Source: Terribacillus halophilus
GTDB taxonomy: Bacteria > Bacillota > Bacilli > Bacillales > Amphibacillaceae
Reading direction: 5' to 3'
Assembly (NCBI RefSeq): GCF_900162685.1
Contig: NZ_LT727828.1
Coordinates: 62,001-126,000, forward strand
DNA length: 64,000 bases
Positions 17,691 to 26,892 of this stretch are shown here, one piece after another; position 1 is the stretch's first letter, and every line of letters begins with the position of its first letter. The translations under genes and the position numbers were made by a program. The notes below the pieces were generated by a model. The model did not search any database, was not told the origin of the DNA, and was given only the letters and a program-made list of their open reading frames with translations.

Positions 17691-19985
17691 ATGAACATGT
17701 TGAAAAAAGAATGGCGGCAAATTTGGAAGGACCGTAAAATGCTGTTAGCTATTTGCGGTATTCTTGTTGTACCGTTGCTATACAGTGTTATTTTTCTAGC
17801 GGCAAACTGGGATCCTTATAACAATACGGATCAATTGCCTGTTGCTGTCGTCAATCTAGATAAAGGGTCAACTTTTGAAGGAAAAGAGCTCCATGTTGGG
17901 TCGGATTTTGTGGATAATTTGCAGGATAATGATAAATTCGATTGGCAGTTTGTAGAAGAAAAGCAAGCGATGGATGGATTAAAGACTGAAGATTATTATA
18001 TGGTTGTCAAAATTCCAGAAAATTTCTCTGCTAACGCAGCGACACTTCTTGATGATAATCCAAAACAGATGGATATTGATTACTACTCGAACCCTGGTAA
18101 AAACTATCCGGCTTCCAAAATAACGGACAGCGCTATCCAGCAATTAGAGAGAGAAGTTGCTGAACAAGTGACCGAAGAATATGCGCACGCTGTATTCGCT
18201 AGCTTAACGGATGTAGCAGATGGATTGAAACAGGCAAGTGATGGTTCGAAAGAGTTGGCGGATGGCTCAAGTGAGATAAATGAAGGTGCGAAAAACTTGA
18301 ACAAAAACTTAGCCAGCTTATCAGATAGCACTGCCACTTATACAGAGAAAGTCGGAGAAGCGGATCAAGGCATGCAGGAATTAAATGAAGGTGTAGGAAG
18401 CTTAGCTTCTCAGTATCCTGACATTGATAACGGCATCCTAGAATTAAATAAAGGCTTGCAAACACTGAATGGTAAAAGTGGTGATCTGACAAGTGGGTCG
18501 GATCAATTAGTCACTGGTACGAATGAGTTAACAAGCGGGCTTGATCAGCTGCAGCAAGCGACAGGTCAATTGGCTGGGAGCTTTCCAGAACTAAATAATG
18601 GGATAGCGGCTGCGAATGAAAAGGTGCAAAATGCCGGTAAAACTATAGAAACAAGACTGGACGAATTAGACAAATTCGCACAGCGGCTGCAGGAGAAGCA
18701 GGCGGCTCAAATTAGTCAGCTGCAAGCTACTCTGACAAACGAAAATTTATCAGTAGAGGAAAAGCAGGAGCAATTACAAAAACAGGTGCAAGAACTTGCT
18801 GATCGTGCATCTTCTCCAGAAATTCAACTGCCAAATATTGATCCAGAAGCTATCCAACAGGAACTTGAAGGAATCAATGAGCAGGTTAGTCAAATTCAAA
18901 AACTAGCAGATGGAGCCGAGCAAACACAGACCGCATTGACTGGTATCAATGAAGCTGCGGGCAAATTATATAACGGGGCAGCAGAAATTCAGTCTGGTCA
19001 GTCAGAACTTAATAGCGGCATTGGTGCTTATACGGATGGCGTTAGTCAAGCTGCAAATGGAGCGCCTGCCTTAGTGAACGGTTCCCAAGCAGTGCGTGAT
19101 GCTTTAGGAGAGCTTCAATCAGGCAGCTCCAAGATTACCAATGGACTTGATCAATTGAATGCCAATGGCCCACAGTTAGCTGAAGGTACGAGCAAGCTGA
19201 CAGATGGCTCTAAAACATTGTCTGATGGAACGCAAAGTGTGACGGATGGCAGCAGCGAACTGTATGATAAGCTGGCCAAGGGTGCAGCGGATGCAAACAT
19301 CAGTACCAATGATAAGACAGAGACGATGTTTGCCAGCCCGACGGGTGTACGCGATGAAAAATTAAGTACAGTGCATAGCTATGGGGAAGGGCTTGCTCCA
19401 TACATTCTTTCTATCGGGCTGTTCGTCGGAGCGCTGGTTTTCACAAATATCTTTCCGCTTCGGGATCCTGTAGGCAGACCAACATCTGGTTTTTCTTGGT
19501 TCTTAAGCAAATTTAGTATTGTCTTCTTTGTAAGTATCTTGCAATCGTTGTTTGCGGTTATTATGCTCGTTCATGTTGTTCATTTACAAGTGCATAGTGA
19601 ATGGCGCCTGCTCGTTTTTGCCATTCTTTTCAGCTTAACAAGCTTCCTGTTAATTCAGCTGCTTACAGTAGCTTTGGATAATGTCGGGCGTTTCCTAGGT
19701 ATTATTGTATTGCTATTCCAAATTGGAGCTGGCGCGGGAACTTATCCGGTTGCATTGCTTCCGGAATTCTTCCAAGTAATCCACAAGTTTGTCCCTATGA
19801 CGTATGCAATCAGCGGATTTCGGGAGATTATTTCTATTGGGGATGACTGGGGATTTCTATGGCAGCAAGCAGGTTACTTGAGTATCTTTTCTGTGCTATT
19901 CTTAGCATTGACGATCTTAGTTTACACACTGCAGGCGCGTAAATATAAAATAGAGACAGAGGAAGATACGGCGGTCTCCATGTAA
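17691..19985 (+). CDS. yhgE: YhgE/Pip-type membrane protein (ABC-2-like exporter)
   Basis: 764 residues: one membrane helix near the N-terminus (about 20-42), a long extracytoplasmic coiled-coil-rich domain (about 50-570) with many repeats of the type DGSKELADGSSEIN and SGLDQLQ, then five membrane helices at the C-terminus similar to ABC-2 permeases. The family includes the phage infection protein Pip and the ESX/T7SS-associated YueB-like proteins; the transported substrate is unknown. The start is ATG 17691 with GGGAGGAAA upstream; a GTG at 17655 gives a non-conserved extension. The tetR gene follows after 16 bases, as in B. subtilis yhgE-yhgD. Confidence 0.88.
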   Translation: MNMLKKEWRQIWKDRKMLLAICGILVVPLLYSVIFLAANWDPYNNTDQLPVAVVNLDKGSTFEGKELHVGSDFVDNLQDNDKFDWQFVEEKQAMDGLKTEDYYMVVKIPENFSANAATLLDDNPKQMDIDYYSNPGKNYPASKITDSAIQQLEREVAEQVTEEYAHAVFASLTDVADGLKQASDGSKELADGSSEINEGAKNLNKNLASLSDSTATYTEKVGEADQGMQELNEGVGSLASQYPDIDNGILELNKGLQTLNGKSGDLTSGSDQLVTGTNELTSGLDQLQQATGQLAGSFPELNNGIAAANEKVQNAGKTIETRLDELDKFAQRLQEKQAAQISQLQATLTNENLSVEEKQEQLQKQVQELADRASSPEIQLPNIDPEAIQQELEGINEQVSQIQKLADGAEQTQTALTGINEAAGKLYNGAAEIQSGQSELNSGIGAYTDGVSQAANGAPALVNGSQAVRDALGELQSGSSKITNGLDQLNANGPQLAEGTSKLTDGSKTLSDGTQSVTDGSSELYDKLAKGAADANISTNDKTETMFASPTGVRDEKLSTVHSYGEGLAPYILSIGLFVGALVFTNIFPLRDPVGRPTSGFSWFLSKFSIVFFVSILQSLFAVIMLVHVVHLQVHSEWRLLVFAILFSLTSFLLIQLLTVALDNVGRFLGIIVLLFQIGAGAGTYPVALLPEFFQVIHKFVPMTYAISGFREIISIGDDWGFLWQQAGYLSIFSVLFLALTILVYTLQARKYKIETEEDTAVSM

Positions 19986-20001
19986 AAAGGGGTAGAAAAC
20001 A

Positions 20002-20559
20002 ATGATAATAGATAAAAAAGAACGAATCATAGAGGCTGCTGCGACATCATTCAGCCAATTCGGATTTAAAGCAACGACCATGGCATCTGTCGCAAAGATT
20101 GCCAGGGTGGCTAAAGGTACGATCTATACGTTCTTTGACAGTAAAGAAACATTGTTTTCTACTATTCTTGATCGAACGATGAAGAATCTGCGTCAATCGG
20201 CAGAAGCAGCCTTACAAGAAGAGGCAGCTTTCCATGAGAATATCCAAGCGATGCTGGGTGCCATCCTAAATTTTCGGGAAAATCATCAGCTGTTGATTAA
20301 GCTGGGGCAGGAAGCGAAGGAGTTAGGTACAGCTGAAGTACTGGAGATTTTAACACAAGTAGAAAGGATGATTCTTGATTATATCAAGTCTGTCATCGAA
20401 ACGGAGCAAGCAAAAGGAATAAGCACAAAGCATGATTCTGAGCTGCTGGCATTTTTAATCTATCGAACCTATATTGCGCTTATCTCGGATTGGGAACGGC
20501 AGCATACACCGCTGCCGAAAGAGACAATTACAGAGATAATCAAATCGCAAATACATTGA
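20002..20559 (+). CDS. yhgD: TetR/AcrR-family regulator of the yhgE operon
   Basis: 185-residue dimeric repressor. N-terminal helix-turn-helix at about residues 10-56 (AATSFSQFGFKATTMASVAK ... GTIYTFFDSKETLF), typical of TetR proteins; the C-terminal all-helical ligand domain is not family-specific. It is co-transcribed with the YhgE exporter (16-base gap, RBS AAGGGGTAG) and ends with its own terminator, so it most likely represses the exporter in the absence of an unknown inducer via the 17622-17644 inverted repeat. Confidence 0.85.
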   Translation: MIIDKKERIIEAAATSFSQFGFKATTMASVAKIARVAKGTIYTFFDSKETLFSTILDRTMKNLRQSAEAALQEEAAFHENIQAMLGAILNFRENHQLLIKLGQEAKELGTAEVLEILTQVERMILDYIKSVIETEQAKGISTKHDSELLAFLIYRTYIALISDWERQHTPLPKETITEIIKSQIH

Positions 20560-20586
20560 AAAACCGCTGCACAGCAGCGGTTTTTC
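20557..20586 (+). terminator. Intrinsic terminator of yhgE-yhgD
   Basis: AAAAACCGCTGC, ACA loop, GCAGCGGTTTTT; overlaps the stop codon of the regulator. Being A/T-flanked on both sides, it may also serve the convergent ytvA. Confidence 0.88.
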
Positions 20587-20593
20587 TACTATA

Positions 20594-21394
20594 TTAAGTA
20601 TTTAGAGCACGGATACCTTCTAAAGCTTGCTGAACACTTGCATAGAAAGATATTTTATTTTTGCGGAAGTCTGCCAGGTTGACTCCTGCTTTGGCAGTGA
20701 CCGGTTCAACTCCTGTCACAATCAACTTCGCTCCCATAACTTGAAGCAGCTGCTGTAATTTCAAAATACCTTTATGCACATCATCATTTAAATCCTGGAT
20801 TCCTTGGAGATCCATAATGAAAATTTCTTCATCATGATCATACACATGAGCAGAGATGCGTTGATATATTTCTTCCCAACGTTGTACATCTATATTTCCG
20901 ACAAGCGGCAGAATGCAGATATTTTCTGTAATAGGGACAAATGGTGTGGATAGCAAGGATGCTTCCTGCTTATAACCTTCTTTTTTCACTTGTTCAGACT
21001 TTCGGTCGGAGATATCTTTTTGCACGCCAACAAAATATAGTTTATCTTCACTCGGCACATAGATTGGATACAAAGCAAGCTCGTTCCAAAACATTGTCCC
21101 GTCTTTTCGATAATTTTCTAATTCTACAACGACAGACTTTTCTTTCGCGATTGCCTCACGGACTTTTGCCACTTCTTCTCTAGAAGTCTTTTCTCCTTGC
21201 AAAAAGCGGCAATTCTGGCCAATGATATCTTTCGTCAGATAGCCAGAAATCTTCTCGAATGCTGAATTCGTATAAATAATCGGATTATCCGGCAAAGCGG
21301 GATCCGTAATGACTACCCCTGCGCCTACATAATCAATGACCTGACGGAAGAAAGCGTCGCTGATATTCGTAGAATAATGGATTTCTTTCTCCAT
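20594..21394 (-). CDS. ytvA: Blue-light photoreceptor YtvA (LOV-STAS)
   Basis: Senses blue light through FMN and feeds the signal into the general stress (SigB) stressosome. 266 residues: LOV domain (about 15-125) with the perfect photoadduct motif GQNCRFLQG, the reactive cysteine at residue 62, the same number as in B. subtilis YtvA. The flavin-binding NYRKDGTMFWNEL and YFVGVQKDISDRK segments are present. After a J-alpha linker, a STAS domain covers about 150-266. On the minus strand upstream, GTTTAG (21457-21452), 14 bases, GGAAGT (21437-21432) resembles a weak SigB promoter. Monocistronic; no rsb gene is nearby. Confidence 0.95.
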   Translation of the reverse strand: MEKEIHYSTNISDAFFRQVIDYVGAGVVITDPALPDNPIIYTNSAFEKISGYLTKDIIGQNCRFLQGEKTSREEVAKVREAIAKEKSVVVELENYRKDGTMFWNELALYPIYVPSEDKLYFVGVQKDISDRKSEQVKKEGYKQEASLLSTPFVPITENICILPLVGNIDVQRWEEIYQRISAHVYDHDEEIFIMDLQGIQDLNDDVHKGILKLQQLLQVMGAKLIVTGVEPVTAKAGVNLADFRKNKISFYASVQQALEGIRALNT

Positions 21395-21595
21395 ATTTTT
21401 CTTTCCTTCCTTTGTAAGAGTACACTCTATAACTTCCTCATCTGGTTGTTTCTAAACGTTTTTGCATGTTGATAGATTATTATATTTATTTTATATAAAT
21501 CGGAAGAATCAGACAACAATTAAGTATAGTCAGCAGTATAAGTCTATTGGTAAAATAAAGGAGGTTAAAAGAATCGGAAGGTGATGATTTAGATA

Positions 21596-22549
21596 ATGTA
21601 TACACAAGAACCCATTTTTCTGGATCCTGTTTTACAGGAGCGAATCTGGGGAGGTACGAAATTGGCGGAAGTCTTCGGGTATAATCTGTCATCGGAGCAT
21701 ACTGGAGAAGCTTGGGTAATTTCGGCACACCCAAACGGACCAAGCAAAATAAAGAATGGTGCTTTAGCTGGCAAGACACTGTTAGATGCCTGGCAGCATA
21801 ATCGAGAGTTATTTGGCGAACATGACAATGAAGATTATCCTTTGCTTGTGAAGATTCTTGATGCAAAAACGGATTTATCCGTGCAAGTGCATCCAGATGA
21901 TACATATGCTCAGAAAGTTGAGGATGAACCGTATGGGAAGACTGAATGCTGGTATGTCGTAGATGCGGAACCAGGTGCTGAAATTGTATTTGGACATCAT
22001 GCGCAAACAAAAGAGCAGCTTGAGCAAATGATCGACCAAGGTGAATGGAATCAGCTGCTGCGTCGTATTCCAGCAAAAAAAGGGGATTTTGTTTATGTTC
22101 CAAGTGGCGCTATCCATGCTATTGGTGCGGGTATTGTTATCTTAGAAACACAGCAGAGTTCTGATATCACATATCGTGTTTATGATTATGACCGGAAAGA
22201 CGATCAAGGAAACACGCGTGATTTGCATCTAGAGTCGGCTAAGGCTGTTTCAACTGTTCCACATGAAACAACCGATACTAGAAAGCCTGCTGTTACCATA
22301 GGTGCCCGTACAGAGCAGCTGCTTGTACAAAATGAGTATTTCTCTGTTTATCACTGGGATATAACTGGCGAGGCAGAAGTTGAAACACCTGACAGCTTTG
22401 TACAAGTAAGCATCATAGGTGGAGCGGGGGAAGTCATTCTAGGCGAACAGTCCTTTGCATTGAAAAAAGGCGATCACTTTGTCATGCCGGTTCACATCGA
22501 TCGTTATGTCATGAAAGGCAACATGGAAGCTATTGTTTCACATGTATAA
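21596..22549 (+). CDS. manA: Mannose-6-phosphate isomerase, class I
   Basis: Zinc enzyme interconverting mannose-6-phosphate and fructose-6-phosphate. 317 residues, the length of Bacillus ManA/Pmi/GmuF. Cupin zinc ligands are visible: SVQVHPDD (about residue 95-102, first His and Gln), Glu of YGKTECWYV, and His of VPSGAIHAIGAGIVILE. The N-terminus begins with LDPVLQERIWGGTKL, characteristic of type I PMIs. The start is ATG 21596 after GGAAGGTGATG. It stands alone, with no mannose PTS or mannanase genes nearby, so its role may be in surface-polysaccharide precursors or mannose use. Confidence 0.93.
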   Translation: MYTQEPIFLDPVLQERIWGGTKLAEVFGYNLSSEHTGEAWVISAHPNGPSKIKNGALAGKTLLDAWQHNRELFGEHDNEDYPLLVKILDAKTDLSVQVHPDDTYAQKVEDEPYGKTECWYVVDAEPGAEIVFGHHAQTKEQLEQMIDQGEWNQLLRRIPAKKGDFVYVPSGAIHAIGAGIVILETQQSSDITYRVYDYDRKDDQGNTRDLHLESAKAVSTVPHETTDTRKPAVTIGARTEQLLVQNEYFSVYHWDITGEAEVETPDSFVQVSIIGGAGEVILGEQSFALKKGDHFVMPVHIDRYVMKGNMEAIVSHV

Positions 22550-22576
22550 GGCTTAAAATTAAAGATTATAACGCAC

Positions 22577-22632
22577 AAAAAACTGAACCTCTGACAATTC
22601 TATTTTAGAATTGTCAGAGGTTCGGTTTTTTA
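22577..22632. terminator. Very long bidirectional hairpin after manA
   Basis: A stem of about 25 base pairs (AAAAAACTGAACCTCTGACA... paired with its complement ending GGTTCGGTTTTTT) around a 3-4 base loop. A and T tracts on both flanks make it a terminator on either strand. It is much longer than the other terminators here. Confidence 0.85.
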
Positions 22633-22757
22633 ATTACTATACCTGCATTATCGACACTTTTAGGATATTTCCAGGGAAATACTTGGCTTAATTCTGCAAA
22701 GTTTTTCCTTTGCTATGCTATAATTGGGGACAGCATATTGCAGAGGAAAGGTGAACT

Positions 22758-24776
22758 ATGAAACGTTTAGCAGCAGTGTTGTTTATCGTTAGTGCGATAT
22801 TCTTGCTTTCTGCTTGTTCGGATGATCAATCAGCGAAAGATGGTTTGAATCAGTTCGTCGACAATTGGAATGCACAGGATTTTGATAAAATGTACGGTCA
22901 GTTAACGGAAGAGTCGCAACAGAATATTACCAAGGAAGCGTTTATAAAGCGTTATACAGATATATATGAACAGACAGGCGTCACGGATTTAAAAGTGGAA
23001 GTTGGCGATGTCTCTGAGGAAGAAGCGAACTCTGATGCAGAGTCCAAGCAGCTTCCTTTATCTGTCTCTATGCAAACTGTTGCTGGAGAAGTAGCTTTTG
23101 ATAAGGATGCAGAGCTTGTCAAAGTGGAGGGAGAAGATGGGGCTGTTTGGAAAGTAAACTGGGATCCATCTTATATTTTTGCACAGTTGAACGGAGAAGA
23201 AAGTGTGCGGATTTCATCTGTAGAACCGGAACGTGGTCGCATTCTTGATGTAAATGGAGAAGAACTGGCATTTAACGCAACTGTACCATCCATCGGACTT
23301 ATCCCAGGTCAGATCGAAGGTGATGGCAAGACAAGGGACGAGGCATTGAATCAAATAGCCGAGATTCTGGAGATGGATCGTGAAGAAATTGATTCACTTT
23401 TAGAGCAGAGCTGGGTGACAGATGAGGTGAATGTACCAATCAAGACATTGCGCCCAGATCAGCGTGATCTCGTGAAAGAAGTAACCGCATTACCTGGTGT
23501 GCAAAGTACAGAGACAACTTCGAGATTCTACCCGCTTGGGGAGGCTGCAGCACATTTGACTGGTTATGTGAAGAAAGTAGATGCAGAATTCTTGGAGAAA
23601 GACGACAATGCTTCCAATTATAGCTCGACTTCCTATGTTGGCTCAACAGGATTAGAATCTGTCTTTGAGGATAAACTTCGTGGGAATATCGGATGGAAGA
23701 TTTATACGGACTCCAGTGAAGAACAAGAAATCATTGCGGAAACGGACGTTCAAAACGGAGAAGACGTAGAGACAACAATTGATAGTAATACCCAAAAAGA
23801 AATCTATAACCAGCTGAAAGGTGATAGTGGTGCCTCTGCAGCTTTAGATCCAAAGACAGGAGCAACATTGGCATTAGTAAGCACACCATCTTATGATCCG
23901 AATAATTTCATCTTCGGATGGGATGCGGAAGAATATGAAAAGCTGTCTAATGATGAGAATAGCCCATTTTCAGCGAAGTTCAATAAAACATACGCACCTG
24001 GTTCAACAATCAAGCCGCTAACGGCGGCTGTTGGGTTAGAGAATGGCGTTATTTCACCAGATGAGGCGAAACATATCGAAGGAAAAACGTGGGACAACGA
24101 TGGCAAATTCGGTGACTACAGTGTTACGCGTGTATCGAGTAGTTTGTCTGATGTTGACTTGGAGAATGCTCTGATTACTTCCGATAATATTTATTTCGCT
24201 ATGACAGCGGTGGATACAGGAGCAGAGAACTTCAAAAAAGGTTTGGAGTCGTTTGGCTTTGATGAGGAATTGGACTACGCATTTCCGACTAAAGCATCGT
24301 CTATTTCAAATGATGGTCTTAACAGTGAAACATTGCTAGCAGATTCAGGCTATGGTCAAGGCCAAGTGCTCATGTCTCCGCTGCATTTAGCGGCTGCTTA
24401 TACACCATTCTTGAATGAAGGGAACTTGATTAAACCTACATTGCTGAAGTCAAAAGCGGCTGAACCTACAGTGTGGCATGAGGATGTCTTGCCGGCTGAG
24501 GGAGCAAACGCTATAACAGAAGGACTTCGAGGTGTAGTAGAAGATGAACGCGGATCAGCACATCGGCCAGCAGTAGACGGTTTAACAATTGCTGGTAAGA
24601 CTGGTACAGCTGAGCTGAAGCAAAGCAAAGATGATGAAAACGGTAAAGAGAATGGCTGGTTTGTGGCATATGATTATGACAATCAAGATATGTTGATTAG
24701 TATGATGATAGAAGATGTTAAAAATAAGGGCGGCAGCCATTATACAGTTGAAAAAGTAAAGAATGTATTCAAGTAA
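22758..24776 (+). CDS. pbpC: Class B penicillin-binding protein 3 (MecA-like, lipoprotein-type signal)
   Basis: D,D-transpeptidase that cross-links peptidoglycan. 672 residues: N-terminal signal with lipobox LLSAC (Cys20), NTF2-like MecA N-terminal domain (about 25-140), PBP dimerisation domain (EPERGRILDVNGEELAFN onward), then the transpeptidase domain with S416-T-I-K419, S475-D-N and K614-T-G-T. This domain order is that of the B3 subclass (B. subtilis PBP3, enterococcal PBP5, staphylococcal PBP2a), known for low beta-lactam affinity. It has an extended -10 promoter (TATGCTATAAT) and its own terminator. Confidence 0.93.
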   Translation: MKRLAAVLFIVSAIFLLSACSDDQSAKDGLNQFVDNWNAQDFDKMYGQLTEESQQNITKEAFIKRYTDIYEQTGVTDLKVEVGDVSEEEANSDAESKQLPLSVSMQTVAGEVAFDKDAELVKVEGEDGAVWKVNWDPSYIFAQLNGEESVRISSVEPERGRILDVNGEELAFNATVPSIGLIPGQIEGDGKTRDEALNQIAEILEMDREEIDSLLEQSWVTDEVNVPIKTLRPDQRDLVKEVTALPGVQSTETTSRFYPLGEAAAHLTGYVKKVDAEFLEKDDNASNYSSTSYVGSTGLESVFEDKLRGNIGWKIYTDSSEEQEIIAETDVQNGEDVETTIDSNTQKEIYNQLKGDSGASAALDPKTGATLALVSTPSYDPNNFIFGWDAEEYEKLSNDENSPFSAKFNKTYAPGSTIKPLTAAVGLENGVISPDEAKHIEGKTWDNDGKFGDYSVTRVSSSLSDVDLENALITSDNIYFAMTAVDTGAENFKKGLESFGFDEELDYAFPTKASSISNDGLNSETLLADSGYGQGQVLMSPLHLAAAYTPFLNEGNLIKPTLLKSKAAEPTVWHEDVLPAEGANAITEGLRGVVEDERGSAHRPAVDGLTIAGKTGTAELKQSKDDENGKENGWFVAYDYDNQDMLISMMIEDVKNKGGSHYTVEKVKNVFK

Positions 24777-24780
24777 ATGA

Positions 24781-24809
24781 AGAGCGTGCGGTCCAGCCGC
24801 ATGCTTTTT
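24781..24809 (+). terminator. Intrinsic terminator of pbpC
   Basis: GCGTGCGG / CCGCATGC stem with a TCCAG loop and a T run. Confidence 0.85.
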
Positions 24810-24885
24810 CTATGTTTTGGAAAATAAGCTATAATAATAGTTCACACGGGAATAGAATTAGACAGAAAAAGGGAGAGATTTAGTC

Positions 24886-25149
24886 GTGGAAGAAAAACGT
24901 TATTCACCATCAGGTACATTAACATTAGGTATTTTAGCGATCTTCATACCTATTATTGGTCTTATCACAGGCATCATAGCGATTATATTCGCTAACAAGA
25001 GTCTCCAAACTACAGAGGATACAGAGGCAATTAAAGCGTTGTATTTAGGCGGAAGAGTATGCGCAATTATTGGTTTGTGCTATCAAGGGCTTTTCGTTCT
25101 TTATTTCATCTTTATCATAGCACTCGCCATTTCGATGCCTTCTTGGTAA
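24886..25149 (+). CDS. Small two- to three-helix membrane protein, DUF4190-like
   Basis: 87 residues. A polar N-terminus of about 10 residues precedes two close hydrophobic helices (LTLGILAIFIPIIGLITGIIAIIFA, about 12-36) and one C-terminal helix (about 62-84). The pattern LGILAI...GLITGIIAIIFANKS resembles DUF4190/DUF4064-type proteins, whose function is unknown. The start is GTG 24886 with GGGAGAG 8 bases upstream. It has a TATAAT promoter (about 24830) and a shared terminator with the convergent lysP. Confidence 0.7.
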   Translation: MEEKRYSPSGTLTLGILAIFIPIIGLITGIIAIIFANKSLQTTEDTEAIKALYLGGRVCAIIGLCYQGLFVLYFIFIIALAISMPSW

Positions 25150-25152
25150 TAA

Positions 25153-25188
25153 AAAAACAGCCTCGGACATTAGTCCGGGGCTGTTTCA
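25153..25188. terminator. Bidirectional terminator between the DUF4190-like gene and lysP
   Basis: AAAAACAGCC-TC-GGAC, ATTA loop, GTCC-GG-GGCTGTTT. It includes the last codons of lysP on the minus strand. Confidence 0.85.
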
Positions 25189-26636
25189 TGATCAGGAGTT
25201 GTTAAATCAACATCCTCTAATTTATGCACTTTTGTTTTGTATTTCACTTTATAGATAATCCAGCACAATAAGAAGATTGGGATACCGATGTATGAAGCAA
25301 TAAAACCTCCCCAATCGAATCCATTCTCTGTGAAGGATGAGACACTCTGCCCGATAATAACAAAGATACTTAAGGCGAGTGCAAACAGCGGCGCATATGG
25401 ATAGAACTTCGCTGTGTAAGGTAAATCTTTGATGTCATAACCTTGCGCTACATAAGCTTTACGGAAGCGATAATGACTGAGAGCAATCCCAATCCAAATA
25501 ATAAATCCGGTCATTCCTGACACACTCAAAAGCCATGTGTAGACAATACCATTTCCGAAGAACGAGGTTAGGAAGGCTGCACATCCGACTGCTGCTGTTG
25601 CAAGCAAAGCGTTTACAGGTACACCGTTTTTGTTAAGTTTGCCAAGGAAACGCGGAGCTTTGCCTTCTTTTGCAAGGTTCCATAACATACGGGTGCTAGC
25701 ATACATGCCCGAGTTACCAGCTGAGAGCACAGCAGTCAAAATAACAGCGTTCATGACAGAGGCAGCAAAAGCAATCCCAGCTTTCTCAAACACTAAAGTG
25801 AAAGGACTAAGTCGAACATCTTCGCTTGCCAAACTTTCAGTTGTATAGGGAATGAGCATACCAATAACAAAAATTGCGAGAATATAGAACAAAAGAATTC
25901 GCCAGAAAACAGATCGAATCGCTTTTGGTATGGATACTCTTGGATTATCTGCTTCACCAGCCGCAGCTCCTAACAGTTCAGTCCCCATGAATGAGAAACC
26001 TGCTGCCATGAATACTCCAAGCAGTGCAAGAAAGCCGCCATTAAATGGCGCATCTTTTATTGTGAAATTCGAGAAACCAGGAGATTCTCCGCCAAATATA
26101 CCAATGATCATTAATATACCGACGATAATAAATACAATGACAGTAATCACTTTTATGAGAGAGAACCAGTATTCAGATTCTCCAAAACCTTTGACAGAAA
26201 TGTAATTTAATAAAAACATGATGATTAAGCTGATTCCGCTCCAAATCCAGGATGGTACATCTGGAAACCAGAAATCCATAATCAGTGTAACAGCAACGAG
26301 TTCAGCTGCAATGGTTGTTGCCCAGCTGAACCAATAATTCCATCCGAGCGCAAAGCCAAGTGATTCATCGATGAATTTGGTGGCATATGTGCTAAAGCTC
26401 CCAGATACAGGCATGAAGGCTGCCATCTCTGCCAAACTGGTCATTAGAAAGAACACCATGCTGCCAATTAGAGCGTATGCAAGCAGCGCGCCCCCAGGAC
26501 CTGCTTGACTGATTGCTCCGCCGCTCGCTAAGAACAATCCTGTTCCGATTGTGCCACCAAGGGAGATCATTCCCAAATGACGGGCTTTGAGCTTTCTTTG
26601 CAGTCCGGGTTCCGTCTTGTTATGTTGTTTGCTCAC
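25170..26636 (-). CDS. lysP: Lysine-type amino acid permease (LysP-like)
   Basis: 488-residue, 12-helix APC/AAT transporter, probably proton-coupled lysine uptake. Similarity to E. coli LysP is extensive by memory: LKARHLGMISLGGTIGTGLF, PVSGSFSTYATKF, FALGWNYWFSWA, GFGESEYWFSLIKV, and the NAVILTAVLSAGNSGMYAST segment. Two GTG starts are possible; I prefer the one at 26636, since GAGGTG lies 6 bases before it, over 26645. A structured leader with two terminator-type hairpins precedes the gene. It is downstream of the amidase on the same strand, but separated by these hairpins. Confidence 0.88.
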   Translation of the reverse strand: MSKQHNKTEPGLQRKLKARHLGMISLGGTIGTGLFLASGGAISQAGPGGALLAYALIGSMVFFLMTSLAEMAAFMPVSGSFSTYATKFIDESLGFALGWNYWFSWATTIAAELVAVTLIMDFWFPDVPSWIWSGISLIIMFLLNYISVKGFGESEYWFSLIKVITVIVFIIVGILMIIGIFGGESPGFSNFTIKDAPFNGGFLALLGVFMAAGFSFMGTELLGAAAGEADNPRVSIPKAIRSVFWRILLFYILAIFVIGMLIPYTTESLASEDVRLSPFTLVFEKAGIAFAASVMNAVILTAVLSAGNSGMYASTRMLWNLAKEGKAPRFLGKLNKNGVPVNALLATAAVGCAAFLTSFFGNGIVYTWLLSVSGMTGFIIWIGIALSHYRFRKAYVAQGYDIKDLPYTAKFYPYAPLFALALSIFVIIGQSVSSFTENGFDWGGFIASYIGIPIFLLCWIIYKVKYKTKVHKLEDVDLTTPDHETAPD

Positions 26637-26682
26637 TTCTTTCACCTCGTCTATAGTATGGGCTTTGTTTTATCTGTTTACT

Positions 26683-26892
26683 AAAAAAAGCCGCTGCGGA
26701 TACACTTGCTCTATCCGAACGGCTTATTATATACAACAGCATCATTCTAAATAAAAAGATAGTGTCAGCTCGAAATATACCGAGCTTTGACAGCTTTTTG
26801 CTTGAGAGATACACTCAAATAAGCTGCAAATTCTCATCAATTAATGATTGGCTATGCAATTTGATGAGTTCTTATGCAATTGAAAACCTCTA
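26683..26892 (-). promoter_or_regulatory. Structured leader/terminators between the amidase gene and lysP
   Basis: On the minus strand, in order: stem CTCATCAA...TTGATGAG (26870-26833), short stem TTGAG/CTCAA (26818-26802), stem TGTCA-AGCTCG/CGAGCT-GACA followed by CTTTTTA (26792-26750), and stem AAGCCG-GGATA/TATCC-CGGCTT with seven T (26725-26683). The last is a clear terminator. They may simply end the amidase transcript, or form a lysP leader. Conserved parts of the lysine riboswitch or a T-box were looked for and not found. Confidence 0.45.
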
